Part shown: in pieces, positions 25,729-34,866 of the stretch
Layout of the letters: each line of letters begins with the position of its first letter
How positions within the stretch are numbered: the stretch's first letter is position 1
NCBI GenBank assembly: GCA_028290825.1
Contig: JAQGJB010000092.1
Location: forward strand, 1 to 51,116
DNA from: Micavibrio sp.
Lineage (GTDB): Bacteria; Pseudomonadota; Alphaproteobacteria; Micavibrionales; Micavibrionaceae
Length of the DNA: 51,116 nucleotides
Direction: 5' to 3'
The notes under the pieces: generated by a model
Databases searched by the model: none
The model's input: only the letters and a program-made list of their open reading frames with translations
What the model was told of the DNA's origin: nothing
Program-made: the position numbers and the translations under genes

Positions 25729-26970
25729 TCACTTCTGCGGGCCAAGCACCAGCCGGATCACGCGCTTGAAGGTCAGGCCCTGTACCAGGATCGAGAACAG
25801 AACGACAATGTAAGTCACCGGCACAATGATCGACTTTTCCGGGCTTTCCGGCAGCGACAGGGCAAGGGCGATCGAGATTCCGCCGCGCAATCCGCCCCAG
25901 GTCATCAGGCGAATTGTGCCACGCTCGAATTTTCGCCGGAAGCTTAGCAGCGTGATCGGCAGGCTGACACTGACCCAGCGCCCCAGCAGAACCGTGATGA
26001 TCGCAAGGAAGCCGAGGACAAGATCGTTTTGGGTAATCGGTATGACGATCATGTAAAGACCGATCAACATAAAGAGAATGGCGTTGAGGATTTCGTCCAC
26101 CAGTTCCCAGAATGCATCGAGGTGTTCGCGGGTCGTATCCGACATCAAATGCTTGCGGCCATGATTACCGATGACAAGACCCGCCGTTACCATGCAGATC
26201 GGACCGGAGACATGAAGATATTCGGCGAGCGCATTCCCCCCGGCAACGAGCGCCAGGGTCAGCATGATTTCAACCTTGTACTGGTCAATCGTAGCTAGAA
26301 AGCGCATGACCACATAACCGAGCAGTAGACCGAGAACGATCGCACCAACGCCTTCATGAAGAAGGTTCAGGCCGATTTCCGCAGCATTAGGCTGGCTTGC
26401 CCCCGTGGCGATGCCGAGCAACGTCATGAACACGACGATGCCCATGCCGTCATTGAAAAGGCTTTCCCCGCCGATTTTAAAATAGAGGTTTTTGGAAACG
26501 TTCGCCTGCTTCAGAACTGCCAGCGCCGCAATCGGGTCGGTCGGTGAAATGAGCGCACCGAAGACAAGGCAATAAATATAAGGCATCGCAATACCCACCA
26601 TCGCTGCCCCATACCAGATGGCTGTGCCGGTGACAAAGGTCGCAATGACAACGCCAAGCGTGGACAGAATCGCCACGGGCAAACGCACAGTCTTCAGGTC
26701 ATCAAGATTAACGTGCAGGGCACCAGCAAACAGCAGGAAGGAGAGCATGCCATGCAGAAGCACTTCGGAGAAATCAATGCGCGAAACGATATCCTGCGCG
26801 AAGGTCAGGTCGATATAGCCGAATTTATGCAGGGATACCGCTGTAAGCGATACCAGCAACGCGACAAGCATATTGCCTATCGTCGTCGGAAAACCGAGAT
26901 ACTTATGGTTGATATAACCGCCCAGAGCCGCAAAGGTAAGAATCGCGGCAATAATTTGGAAAGCGTTCAT
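25729..26970 (-). CDS. Na+(K+)/H+ antiporter, CPA1 family
   Basis: 413 residues with about 12 hydrophobic helices. The conserved core motifs are FGALISPTDPIAAL (about 135-150) and GGESLFNDGMGIVVF (about 166-181), the latter containing the ND pair that binds the ion. LMTWGGLRGGISIALALSLP near 360 is also typical. It exchanges monovalent cations for protons for pH and salt homeostasis. GAGGGTGA precedes the ATG. Ends shortly after the last helix, without a regulatory C-terminal domain. Confidence 0.93.
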   Translation of the reverse strand: MNAFQIIAAILTFAALGGYINHKYLGFPTTIGNMLVALLVSLTAVSLHKFGYIDLTFAQDIVSRIDFSEVLLHGMLSFLLFAGALHVNLDDLKTVRLPVAILSTLGVVIATFVTGTAIWYGAAMVGIAMPYIYCLVFGALISPTDPIAALAVLKQANVSKNLYFKIGGESLFNDGMGIVVFMTLLGIATGASQPNAAEIGLNLLHEGVGAIVLGLLLGYVVMRFLATIDQYKVEIMLTLALVAGGNALAEYLHVSGPICMVTAGLVIGNHGRKHLMSDTTREHLDAFWELVDEILNAILFMLIGLYMIVIPITQNDLVLGFLAIITVLLGRWVSVSLPITLLSFRRKFERGTIRLMTWGGLRGGISIALALSLPESPEKSIIVPVTYIVVLFSILVQGLTFKRVIRLVLGPQK

Positions 26971-27166
26971 GTGGCGTCACCCTCATTTAAGAAATGGCGT
27001 CTCCAGAGCGTTCTCTGCTGACTTGATTATCCTACGATACGGTACAAAATTATTAATGCAAGTATTATCAATGATATATTTAGAAAAACCCGGGATGACG
27101 CGACTACCTACATAATTTTGTCGTTCCCGTATTTGAGTATTTTCGGCCGACAGGTTACACATAAAC

Positions 27167-28282
27167 ATGAGTACAAATAAAGATTTTGAAATTTTTCTTG
27201 CCACCGCACCGGGCCTTGAAAACTTGCTTTACGATGAAGTTCGTACCAAAGGATTCAAGCAGGCAAAAGCGATCCCCGGCGGCGTTACCATTCAGGGGGG
27301 CTGGCCGGAAGTCTGGCGGGCAAATTTATGGGTTCGCGGTGCTTCGCGTATTTTGGCGCGCATCGCTTCTTTCCAGGTTTTGCATCTTTCCCAACTCGAC
27401 AAACGCGCCCGCGAGGTAGAGTGGGGGAAAATCCTCAATCCTGACGTGCCTTTCCGTGTCGAGGTTACCTGTTCTAAATCCCGCATCTATCATTCAGGTG
27501 CCGCAGCCGAGCGGATCGGGAAAGCCATTACTGAAACGCTGAAAGCCACGCATTCGCCGGATGCGGAAATAACCGTCATGGCGCGCATTGAGCGTGATAT
27601 CTGCACGATCAGCGTCGATACGTCTGGTGATCTGTTGCACAAGCGCGGCTATAAGGAATCAGTCAATAAAGCACCGATGCGCGAAAATATGGCGGCGCTT
27701 TTCCTGCAACAATGCGGATACAAGGGCCTGGAGCCGGTTTACGACCCGATGTGCGGTTCAGGCACTTTCGTAATAGAGGCCGCAGAAATTGCGGCCCGCC
27801 TCAATCCCGGACGGTCGCGGCATTTCACGTTTGAGAAATTCGCCAATTTCGATCAGCCAGCCTGGGAAAAGATGCGAAGCGTTCAACGGCAAGCCCCGTC
27901 TGAGTTTCATGTCTATGGCAGCGACAGGGACGGGGGCGCAGTAAATATGAGCTGTGAAAACGCTGCACGCGCGGGTGTAAGTCAATTAACAACGTTCAGC
28001 CAGAAGACGATCAGCGAAATTACACCGCCAACCGGCATACCCGGCCTTGTCATCGTGAACCCGCCTTACGGTACACGTATCGGAGATAAGGGAAAACTGA
28101 TGCCGCTTTATCAAACGCTCGGGGAAGTATTACGCAGCCGTTTTTCAAACTGGCGTATCGGGATTATCACGACCGATACGGCTCTGGCGAATTCGACCGG
28201 CCTGCCATTTTTACCTGCAACCGCCCCGGTACAGCATGGCGGATTGCGCGTTACCTTGTTCCGCACGGAACCCCTTGCATAA
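27167..28282 (+). CDS. THUMP-domain class I rRNA N2-guanine methyltransferase (RlmL N-terminal type)
   Basis: 371 residues. An N-terminal ferredoxin-like/THUMP region (about 5-155: LATAPGLENLLYDEVRTKG, then FRVEVTCSKSRIYHSGAAAERI) is followed by a Rossmann methyltransferase. In that domain are DPMCGSGTFVIEAAEIA (SAM binding, near 196-212), YGSDRDGGAV, and the catalytic NPPYGTRIGDKG. It corresponds to the N-terminal half of E. coli RlmL, which makes m2G2445 in 23S rRNA; the m7G domain is absent. The exact target base is inferred. Confidence 0.92.
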   Translation: MSTNKDFEIFLATAPGLENLLYDEVRTKGFKQAKAIPGGVTIQGGWPEVWRANLWVRGASRILARIASFQVLHLSQLDKRAREVEWGKILNPDVPFRVEVTCSKSRIYHSGAAAERIGKAITETLKATHSPDAEITVMARIERDICTISVDTSGDLLHKRGYKESVNKAPMRENMAALFLQQCGYKGLEPVYDPMCGSGTFVIEAAEIAARLNPGRSRHFTFEKFANFDQPAWEKMRSVQRQAPSEFHVYGSDRDGGAVNMSCENAARAGVSQLTTFSQKTISEITPPTGIPGLVIVNPPYGTRIGDKGKLMPLYQTLGEVLRSRFSNWRIGIITTDTALANSTGLPFLPATAPVQHGGLRVTLFRTEPLA

Positions 28283-28305
28283 GCACTCCATAGATTTGTA
28301 AAAAA

Positions 28306-28382
28306 TGGCGTCCCCGACGTGATTCGAACACGTGGCCTACGGTTTAGGAAACCGTTGCTCTATCCAGCTGAGCTACGGGGAC
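28306..28382 (-). tRNA. tRNA-Arg (anticodon CCU)
   Basis: 77 nt including an encoded CCA. The acceptor stem is GTCCCCG/CGGGGAC, with a D-arm GCTC...GAGC. The anticodon stem is ACGGT/ACCGT with loop TTCCTAA, giving anticodon CCT. A T-arm with GTTCGAATC follows. It decodes AGG. Its nucleotides 1-39, exactly to the end of the anticodon loop, recur at 37881-37919, so the 5' half is the attachment core of the neighbouring island. Confidence 0.97.
28344..28382. repeat. Left attachment site (39-bp direct repeat, tRNA 5' half)
   Basis: Identical over 39 bp to 37881-37919; the bases on either side differ. It covers nucleotides 1-39 of tRNA-Arg(CCU). Interpreted as the island's left att site. Confidence 0.92.
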
Positions 28383-29898
28383 TTTTCGTTTTATTTCAAG
28401 GAGTTGGATAAGCTGCGTTTCATTAGTAAGTATCCATGAGTGACATGGGGGCGACATTTTAGTTTCCTGCGCAGATTACTTCCTGAGATTGGTAATGGGC
28501 TTATTAATAGCAATTCATAGCAATAGTATCAATCAGTAAGCCACAGTTTTACTTCGGGAGAGGGGGGGGAGGAAAACTAGTAGGTCGTCAGGGTTGCCTA
28601 ACTTCGAAATCCACTTTTCCGATGTATTTTTTTCATTCGAAATACATGGAGAAGCATTCATATACCCAAATTTTGGTGCTGAGATGTATATTTCTCTCTG
28701 AAAATTCACTGAAAACACCCGAAAACCGGGCTTTCCTGCCGAAACTACGATGTATTATTCTTAAAACGCGACCAAAAACACAAATTTACTACGTTTTTCA
28801 AACGAAGCTATTGACATAAGGTCAATTATATGAGAGAATAGGGACAATTATAGCTCATCGTGTTGGGGCGAATGCCTGTCTAAATTATAGTGATGTGGGA
28901 TCATTACCACTTAACCCCCCCGAGCAAGACCACAGGAAGCCAAAGTTACCAAGGCAATGCTTTACATAGCAACCTTGGGCGCTTATTAGGTCGTTTGTAG
29001 GCCTCTTAAGCGAGCTTGATTTTAACTAATCATAACCCTGCAGTATGCAAACTGAAGCAAGGTCGAGGACATAAGCTGCACGCCTCCGCCATTTGAGCTT
29101 CAATACAAATGATCATTATAACGTCCTGGGTGAAGACCTCCAGAACCTACATTTCCCCTTTTTAAGAATAACTCGCCATTTTGAGTCTTGTTTTTAAAGG
29201 GGGGGATAACTCCTATGATCCATCCGAATGAAATCCAGCATCAACAATTCAAGGGATTGTTCAAAAAACTGTAGTAGTGGATGGAGAGGATTAATAATTC
29301 TAATAAGGTAAAGTCCTAAAAGATCGATATCAATGAAATACTACTAGGGTCGTAAGACCATGCTCTTTCCTCTTTCTTAGTTACTTCCTTTAAATCTAGA
29401 TCGTTTAAGCTTGGTTCTATAGTTCCCATCGGATGCGACTAGCTTCAATGAGTAGGCAATCCTACTCGCAATTAAGAAAGGAATAACGTCTTCCGTTTTT
29501 TCAGGCGTTCCGTTTTCACCATAAATGTCAAAAATACTTCTAAAAATACGATCAATTAACAGGATTGCATCGCTGTTCGTAAATTGAAGTTGCTCTTGAG
29601 TGTATACATGAATAGGAACTTTGTTTAAGCGCAAATGGTGAAGAGGCAAAAAGGAAAAATTACCCACCGTCAACCTGAATAATAGATTTCTCTAATCTAA
29701 TAAAAACGAATTTATTTTTAGCTTTCTCATTTTCTTTTGAATTTTAAATTTTTTCGATTCTGGGAAGATGCGGAATAAATAGGTCTTCCATTTCCTTACA
29801 ATGTCATTCGCGGAGCGCAAATAACTTGTAGTAAATTTTAAACTGCATACGCTAGTTGCGTCGATTCTCGCGTAAGATCTTCTAGGAAAAAAATTTAA
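28383..29898. other. Gene-poor AT-rich left end of the island
   Basis: About 1.5 kb with no convincing gene. Short ORFs on both strands overlap each other and lack ribosome sites; the best is 29377-29673 minus. Visible structure: an inverted repeat ATGTATTT/AAATACAT at 28622-28629 and 28640-28647, further ATGTAT copies at 28684 and 28750, and runs of C (near 28914) and G (near 28562 and 29202). It may hold decayed genes, integrase or excision binding sites, or an RNA gene. It is also the new 5' flank of tRNA-Arg(CCU). Confidence 0.5.
29377..29673 (-). CDS. Possible small protein or gene remnant
   Basis: 98 codons from a TTG, or slightly fewer from an in-frame GTG, with no good Shine-Dalgarno sequence. 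The predicted protein has a plausible helical middle (LLIDRIFRSIFDIYGENG) and a basic C-terminus, more protein-like than other ORFs nearby. No family recognised. Could be chance or a truncated gene. Confidence 0.3.
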   Translation of the reverse strand: MTVGNFSFLPLHHLRLNKVPIHVYTQEQLQFTNSDAILLIDRIFRSIFDIYGENGTPEKTEDVIPFLIASRIAYSLKLVASDGNYRTKLKRSRFKGSN

Positions 29899-32800
29899 AT
29901 GGGACTTAATAAAGCAATACTCACTGGCGCGATTGCCATATTAGCGCTGCTGAGTTTTTTACCTCGCGCTAAAGCCGATGTAATAGAGACCTTCACCTAC
30001 ACGGGGCCAGCTTATAGCTATGCAGATTGCCTCGCATTATTTGTCCCCTCATCTCAATGCTATTCAAGCGGCTCCATTACCGCATCTGTCACTGTGGTTC
30101 TCCCCAGTAGTAATTATACTGGTGGGTTTGTGTCCAACTGGCTTTTAGCATTCTCAATGTCCGGCTCAGGTGTTGGTTCATTAAATAACAACTTATCTGA
30201 GGCAAACTTTCAATTTACAAATGGCCAGATTACAGCGTGGCAGCTAACAGCGGGCGATCCTTCCAATATGACGCTTACGACACGGTGGGGAAATGGCGAC
30301 TATGACCAAGCAGCATTGTACAGTAGTGGCGTCTTAGTCAAAGCCGGTATTGTTCTTCATCCTCCAAGGGGTTTTTGGACGGGAAGCAAGGCGATTGGAA
30401 TAGCATGTGCCCGCCCAGGCGGATGCGCAGTAGGCGAACCAATTGATTTAGGTAGTGGTAATGTCTTCGATCAAATAACTGATTACACGACTAGCGGACA
30501 AAACCCTCTGGCGTTAAGGAGATATTATAATAGTTTGGCAGCGCTTGATACATATGCTTTAGCTATGGGATCGAATTGGCGTTTAAATTTTGATCGATAT
30601 CTTCACATCATTTCACCTTCTGCAGTTATTGCAGAACGGTCGGACGGCTCCATTCTTGGGTTTTATTCCGCAGGTAGTTGGACTACTGACACTGACGTAA
30701 GCTATAAGTTGAATACAGTGGGCTCTACCTGGGTCTTAACGGACGCTGACGACACCGTTGAGACCTATTCGTCTGCATATGGTAGGGGACGTCTAGACTC
30801 GATCAAATTCAGGAATGGCTATACCCAGATACTAAATTATAATAGTAGCGGGAGGATCGCGAATGTTACCGATTCTTATAATAGATCTCTCGGATTTAAT
30901 TATTCTTCAGCAGGGTTGCTGGTAGGCGTAACAACGCCAGATTTCCTGACCCTTTCGTACGGCTACCTGCATTTTACTAGCGCAAATCAGGATGTTCTAT
31001 CGAGTGTAAGTTATAATACCAGCCCCGCAACAAGCCAAAGTTACCTCTATGAGAACTTAAATTATCCTTTTGCGCTTACTGGTGTTGTCGATGAAAATGG
31101 TAGTCGCTATGCAACGTGGGCTTATAATAACCTCGGTCAAGGTATATCGAGCCAGTTTGCTGGAGGGGCTGAACTTACCCAAATCTCCTACAATAGCACA
31201 ACGGGAGAACGGGTCGTAATAGGCCCCTTGGGCATTCAGCAAACTTATAAATTTACTGTTCTCCAAGGTGTCCCAAAGATCACCGAAATTTATCGCGCAG
31301 CGAATGGCAATGTAGCTGCTGCAGCAAGGAGGATTTCTTACGACTCAAACGGATATTTAAATAGCCAAACCGACTGGAACGGGAACCTAACAACCTACGT
31401 TAACAATGTGAATGGCGATCCAATAACCATAAATGAAGCTGTCGGCAGCGCCGTGGCTCGCACAACTATGATCAGTTACAGTTCCGTCTGGCCAAACCTT
31501 CCTTACATGATTTACCAGCCTCAGCTGATTACAACGCTGAACTTTGATAGCTCAGGGAGGCTTTTAAATCGCAGTCTGAAAGACCAAGCCAGTCAATCAG
31601 TGCCATATTTTACCAGCGGGACAGTTCGTAACTGGAATTACACTTGGAATAGCACAGGACAACTCCTCACGGCGCAGCTTCCTCGTAGCGATGTGGTAGC
31701 AAAAATGACATATGCGTACAGTGGAGGAACACTGACAAGCAGCACTGATGCGCTTGGGCATTCGTCAACAGTTCTAACTTATACCTCGGGCGGCTTGCCG
31801 CTAACCATTACCGATCCGAATGGGGTGCTGACAAGCTATGTCTATAACGCGCGGAACTGGTTGACTTCCAGTATTCTTTTTATGGCGTCAGGGGGGAATT
31901 TAACAACTTCTCTTCAATATGACAGTGCTGGGAATGTTATCAAATACACCCTCCCGGATAACTCCTATCTTTCCTATGGATATGACGCAGCTCACCGTCT
32001 GACATCCATCACCAACATTCTGGGGGAGAGCCAGGTCGTAACTCTGAACTCTGCGGGCGGCGTAACTCAACAACTCTGGAAGGATTCCTCTGCCCTCACC
32101 AAGCGCCAATGGGCGGCAACCTATGATGCGATGGGTCGCATATTGACCTCTGTTGGCGGCATGGGGCAAACCACGACATTTGGATATGATTCCAATAGTA
32201 ATATTTTGACCATTATGGATCCTCTCAGTCAGGTGAATACGCTTCAATATGATTCTTTAAATCGCAATACGACTTTTAAAGACCCCGCTACGAACCTGAC
32301 ATCCTTTACCTATAATACCGATAACAATGTATTGAGCGTTACCGATCCTCGCTCCAAGGTCACTAACTACACCTATGACGGTTTCGGAGAAATGATCCGG
32401 GAAGTATCGCCGGACCGGGGTACAACAGTTCTGAAGTTCGACAGTGATGGTAATGTTTCCCAGATGACGGAGGCCAATGGCTATGTCACCAACATGACCT
32501 ATGATGCTCTTGATCGTATCCTCACCCGGACCTATCCGGCAGATGCAACATTACGAGCTGCCTTTACCTATGATCAAGCCGGTCACGGGCAGGGTATCTT
32601 GCAATTGACCTCGGCCAGCGATCAGGTTGGCAACCTCTCTCTGAACTATGAGGAGCGTGGTCTTCCTACCGCCAACAACCGGACAATGACGGGCGGCAAT
32701 GCTTATAACACCGCTTTCTCCTATGACAGCGCCGGACGCTACAAAACCATCACCTACGCCAGTTCCGGCTGGATGGTAAGTTATGTCCGCGATAGTGCAG

Positions 32801-34326
32801 GGCAGGTGACATCCGTTACGAATAAGCCACCGTCAGGCAGTGCAGTGAACATCGTTACCTCTGTAACCCACATGCCATTCGGTCCTGTTAAGTCGATGAC
32901 CTGGGGCAATGCTGTCACGGATGCACGAACCTACGACCTCGATTACCGCACAACGGACATCAAGGATGTTGGCACGGGCAATATCTACTACAGCAGCTAT
33001 GGCTATAACGCGAACGACAACATCACCAGTATTCTGGACAATGTTGCCGCCATCAATAACCAGACCCTGAAATACAACTCCGCAGGATGGCTGAATTACG
33101 CTTCGGGCTCATACGGGACCAATATCAACCTGACCTATGACAGTGCGGGCAACCGGACAGCGTTCGGGGCAACCGCCTACACGATCAGTTCCACGTCCAA
33201 CCGGATGACCGTCGCAAACGGCAGTGCGTTCAGCTATACCTCCAGCGGCAACATCACCGCGATGGGGGCAAGCCCGACCTTTACTTACAACAAGGCGAAC
33301 CAGATGGCGACCGCAGTGGTCTCCGGGACAACCAGTACGTATGGTTATGATGCCTTTGGGCAACGTCTGAGTGCCAAGGTGGGAACGACACCGACAAGAG
33401 TGCTAACCTATGCGAACAGCAATATCCTGACCGAGACCAGTTCTGGAACCAAGTACGACTATGTGTATCTTGAAGATGGTTTCCCGATTGCTGTCGTGGC
33501 ACCGGGTACCAGTACAGTCAGTTATATCCACACGGATTATCTGGGTACACCTCAGAAAGCTACGAACTCCAGCAAGACAACAGTCTGGACGGGGAACTAT
33601 GATCCGAATGGCGCAGCGACCCTGACGACCTCGATCAATATGAATTTAAGATTTCGTGGGCAGATCGCGGATGTGACAGGGTTCAACCATAACGGGTTCA
33701 GGGATTATAATTCGAACAAACTGACGGGGGGCGGGCGGTATCTGCAGTCCGACCCTATCGGATTATGGGGGGGGATTAATACATACACCTATGTAGATAA
33801 CAACCCTTATATGTGGACGGACAGATTTGGGCTTGAGCAAGGTCTCGATGATTTTGAGAAGGACAAACTGCTAGAACAGGTCGCCAACAAGCAGGGCATG
33901 TCACTAGCTGAAGCAAAAATGAGAGTGGGAAGGCTTAATGATCCGACACTCGAGACAGAGTTGAAAACATACGAACAGGGTGCAACAGCGAACTTTCGAA
34001 TGAGGCCAGCGCCTACAACTCCGGTTGAACCAGCGGGACAGTGTACAATTACACCTACCAAGCCTGTAGGGATTCCGTCAAACTGGATTGAAAAACCATC
34101 TGGAAAGAATGGTGGTATGCAATATATTAACCCAATGAATAGCAATGATAGGGTTCGTGTTATGCCAGCAGATTTAGAAAGTCCTTATCCTCATCAACAT
34201 GTGCCATATGTTATAGACCAAAATGGCTCTTTCAGAAATGTAAATGGGAATCCTATTTATGCGCCTGAGCCAGGGAAAACCCCAGAAGCTCATATACCAT
34301 ACGACCAGTTTCAATTTAGGAGATAA
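29899..34326 (+). CDS. Sec-exported RHS/YD-repeat protein with a variable C-terminal tip (probable polymorphic toxin)
   Basis: 1475 residues. A signal peptide (cleavage near AKAD, residue 27) is followed by a beta-rich N-terminal domain (about 28-150) reminiscent of secreted PEP-CTERM-type proteins. GEPIDLGSGNVF (about 180) opens the RHS-associated region. Many YD repeats follow to about 1240 (YDSAGNVIKY, YDAAHRLTSI types). The core ends with DPIGLWGGINTYTYVDNNP...TDRFGL (1308-1312), where the usual second DPxG is DRFG. The last 163 residues (from 33835) are a separate tip with an RVRVMP...SPYP...VPYV...AHIPYDQF pattern, resembling short polymorphic nuclease tips. RHS shells enclose and release such toxins. 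The tip's activity is inferred. Two small genes follow closely. Confidence 0.9.
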   Translation: MGLNKAILTGAIAILALLSFLPRAKADVIETFTYTGPAYSYADCLALFVPSSQCYSSGSITASVTVVLPSSNYTGGFVSNWLLAFSMSGSGVGSLNNNLSEANFQFTNGQITAWQLTAGDPSNMTLTTRWGNGDYDQAALYSSGVLVKAGIVLHPPRGFWTGSKAIGIACARPGGCAVGEPIDLGSGNVFDQITDYTTSGQNPLALRRYYNSLAALDTYALAMGSNWRLNFDRYLHIISPSAVIAERSDGSILGFYSAGSWTTDTDVSYKLNTVGSTWVLTDADDTVETYSSAYGRGRLDSIKFRNGYTQILNYNSSGRIANVTDSYNRSLGFNYSSAGLLVGVTTPDFLTLSYGYLHFTSANQDVLSSVSYNTSPATSQSYLYENLNYPFALTGVVDENGSRYATWAYNNLGQGISSQFAGGAELTQISYNSTTGERVVIGPLGIQQTYKFTVLQGVPKITEIYRAANGNVAAAARRISYDSNGYLNSQTDWNGNLTTYVNNVNGDPITINEAVGSAVARTTMISYSSVWPNLPYMIYQPQLITTLNFDSSGRLLNRSLKDQASQSVPYFTSGTVRNWNYTWNSTGQLLTAQLPRSDVVAKMTYAYSGGTLTSSTDALGHSSTVLTYTSGGLPLTITDPNGVLTSYVYNARNWLTSSILFMASGGNLTTSLQYDSAGNVIKYTLPDNSYLSYGYDAAHRLTSITNILGESQVVTLNSAGGVTQQLWKDSSALTKRQWAATYDAMGRILTSVGGMGQTTTFGYDSNSNILTIMDPLSQVNTLQYDSLNRNTTFKDPATNLTSFTYNTDNNVLSVTDPRSKVTNYTYDGFGEMIREVSPDRGTTVLKFDSDGNVSQMTEANGYVTNMTYDALDRILTRTYPADATLRAAFTYDQAGHGQGILQLTSASDQVGNLSLNYEERGLPTANNRTMTGGNAYNTAFSYDSAGRYKTITYASSGWMVSYVRDSAGQVTSVTNKPPSGSAVNIVTSVTHMPFGPVKSMTWGNAVTDARTYDLDYRTTDIKDVGTGNIYYSSYGYNANDNITSILDNVAAINNQTLKYNSAGWLNYASGSYGTNINLTYDSAGNRTAFGATAYTISSTSNRMTVANGSAFSYTSSGNITAMGASPTFTYNKANQMATAVVSGTTSTYGYDAFGQRLSAKVGTTPTRVLTYANSNILTETSSGTKYDYVYLEDGFPIAVVAPGTSTVSYIHTDYLGTPQKATNSSKTTVWTGNYDPNGAATLTTSINMNLRFRGQIADVTGFNHNGFRDYNSNKLTGGGRYLQSDPIGLWGGINTYTYVDNNPYMWTDRFGLEQGLDDFEKDKLLEQVANKQGMSLAEAKMRVGRLNDPTLETELKTYEQGATANFRMRPAPTTPVEPAGQCTITPTKPVGIPSNWIEKPSGKNGGMQYINPMNSNDRVRVMPADLESPYPHQHVPYVIDQNGSFRNVNGNPIYAPEPGKTPEAHIPYDQFQFRR

Positions 34327-34331
34327 GTAAA

Positions 34332-34703
34332 ATGTCTACGGACATGGGGGTCTGGCTAAAAATTGTAGAAGATGCAGTTTCGTGGCTTGCAAATGAAGAG
34401 GGACAACGTAGAGCGTGGTTTGGAACTGGGCCTGAAATCGATACTCCCGACGAAGCGTTTATGGGGTTTTTAGACGATGCAGCAGTCGAAGATTTTTTAA
34501 AGCATAAAGATACAGGACTCTACCCTAATCAATTAGATTTACTTCAGGATCTTGCAGAAATGGTTAGAAAATTATGCATAGAAACCAACAAAGAAGGTAG
34601 GCTACCACCTACATTTATCGACGATCCACGATGGCAGAAAGTTATAGCTGCCGCTAAAAAAACGAAAGGTTTATTAGACATGAAAGTTATAACAAAAAAA
34701 TGA
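34332..34703 (+). CDS. Probable immunity protein for the RHS tip
   Basis: 123 residues, starting 5 bp after the RHS stop with GGAG overlapping the end of the RHS gene. It is soluble, acidic in its first 70 residues (PEIDTPDEAF, DDAAVEDFL), helical and Lys-rich at the C-terminus. It has no signal peptide, as expected of a cytosolic antitoxin. Assigned by position only: the gene immediately after an RHS or CDI toxin is normally its immunity gene. No family recognised. Confidence 0.65.
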   Translation: MSTDMGVWLKIVEDAVSWLANEEGQRRAWFGTGPEIDTPDEAFMGFLDDAAVEDFLKHKDTGLYPNQLDLLQDLAEMVRKLCIETNKEGRLPPTFIDDPRWQKVIAAAKKTKGLLDMKVITKK

Positions 34704-34710
34704 AGAAATT

Positions 34711-34866
34711 ATGAGCAATATTATTATTTCAGAGCTTCTTGCTCTTACATTAACCAAAAAGGAAAAATTATTAGGCAAGAAATGGCCTATCCTGATTTTC
34801 TTGCTATCGAAAAAAAGCCAACAGGTTTTCAATTCGATCGTTACACGTCAAAAGGGAAAAAAGTAG
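34711..34866 (+). CDS. Short ORF overlapping the next gene, or the frameshifted 5' end of it
   Basis: 51 codons, MSNIIISELLAL... to a TAG at 34864-34866. It starts 7 nt after the first immunity gene with a weak GAAG. Its second half overlaps the start of 34782-35327 in another frame. A -1 shift near 34791 would join its first 27 residues (ending KKWPI) to PDFLAIEKK of that gene, which reads naturally. It is either a real small peptide or evidence that the second gene is a frameshifted, longer protein. Confidence 0.35.
   Translation: MSNIIISELLALTLTKKEKLLGKKWPILIFLLSKKSQQVFNSIVTRQKGKK

Noticed and set aside
28533-28819. Two short opposite-strand ORFs at the island's left end
   Set aside because: They overlap each other, have no ribosome sites and are of chance length in AT-rich DNA.
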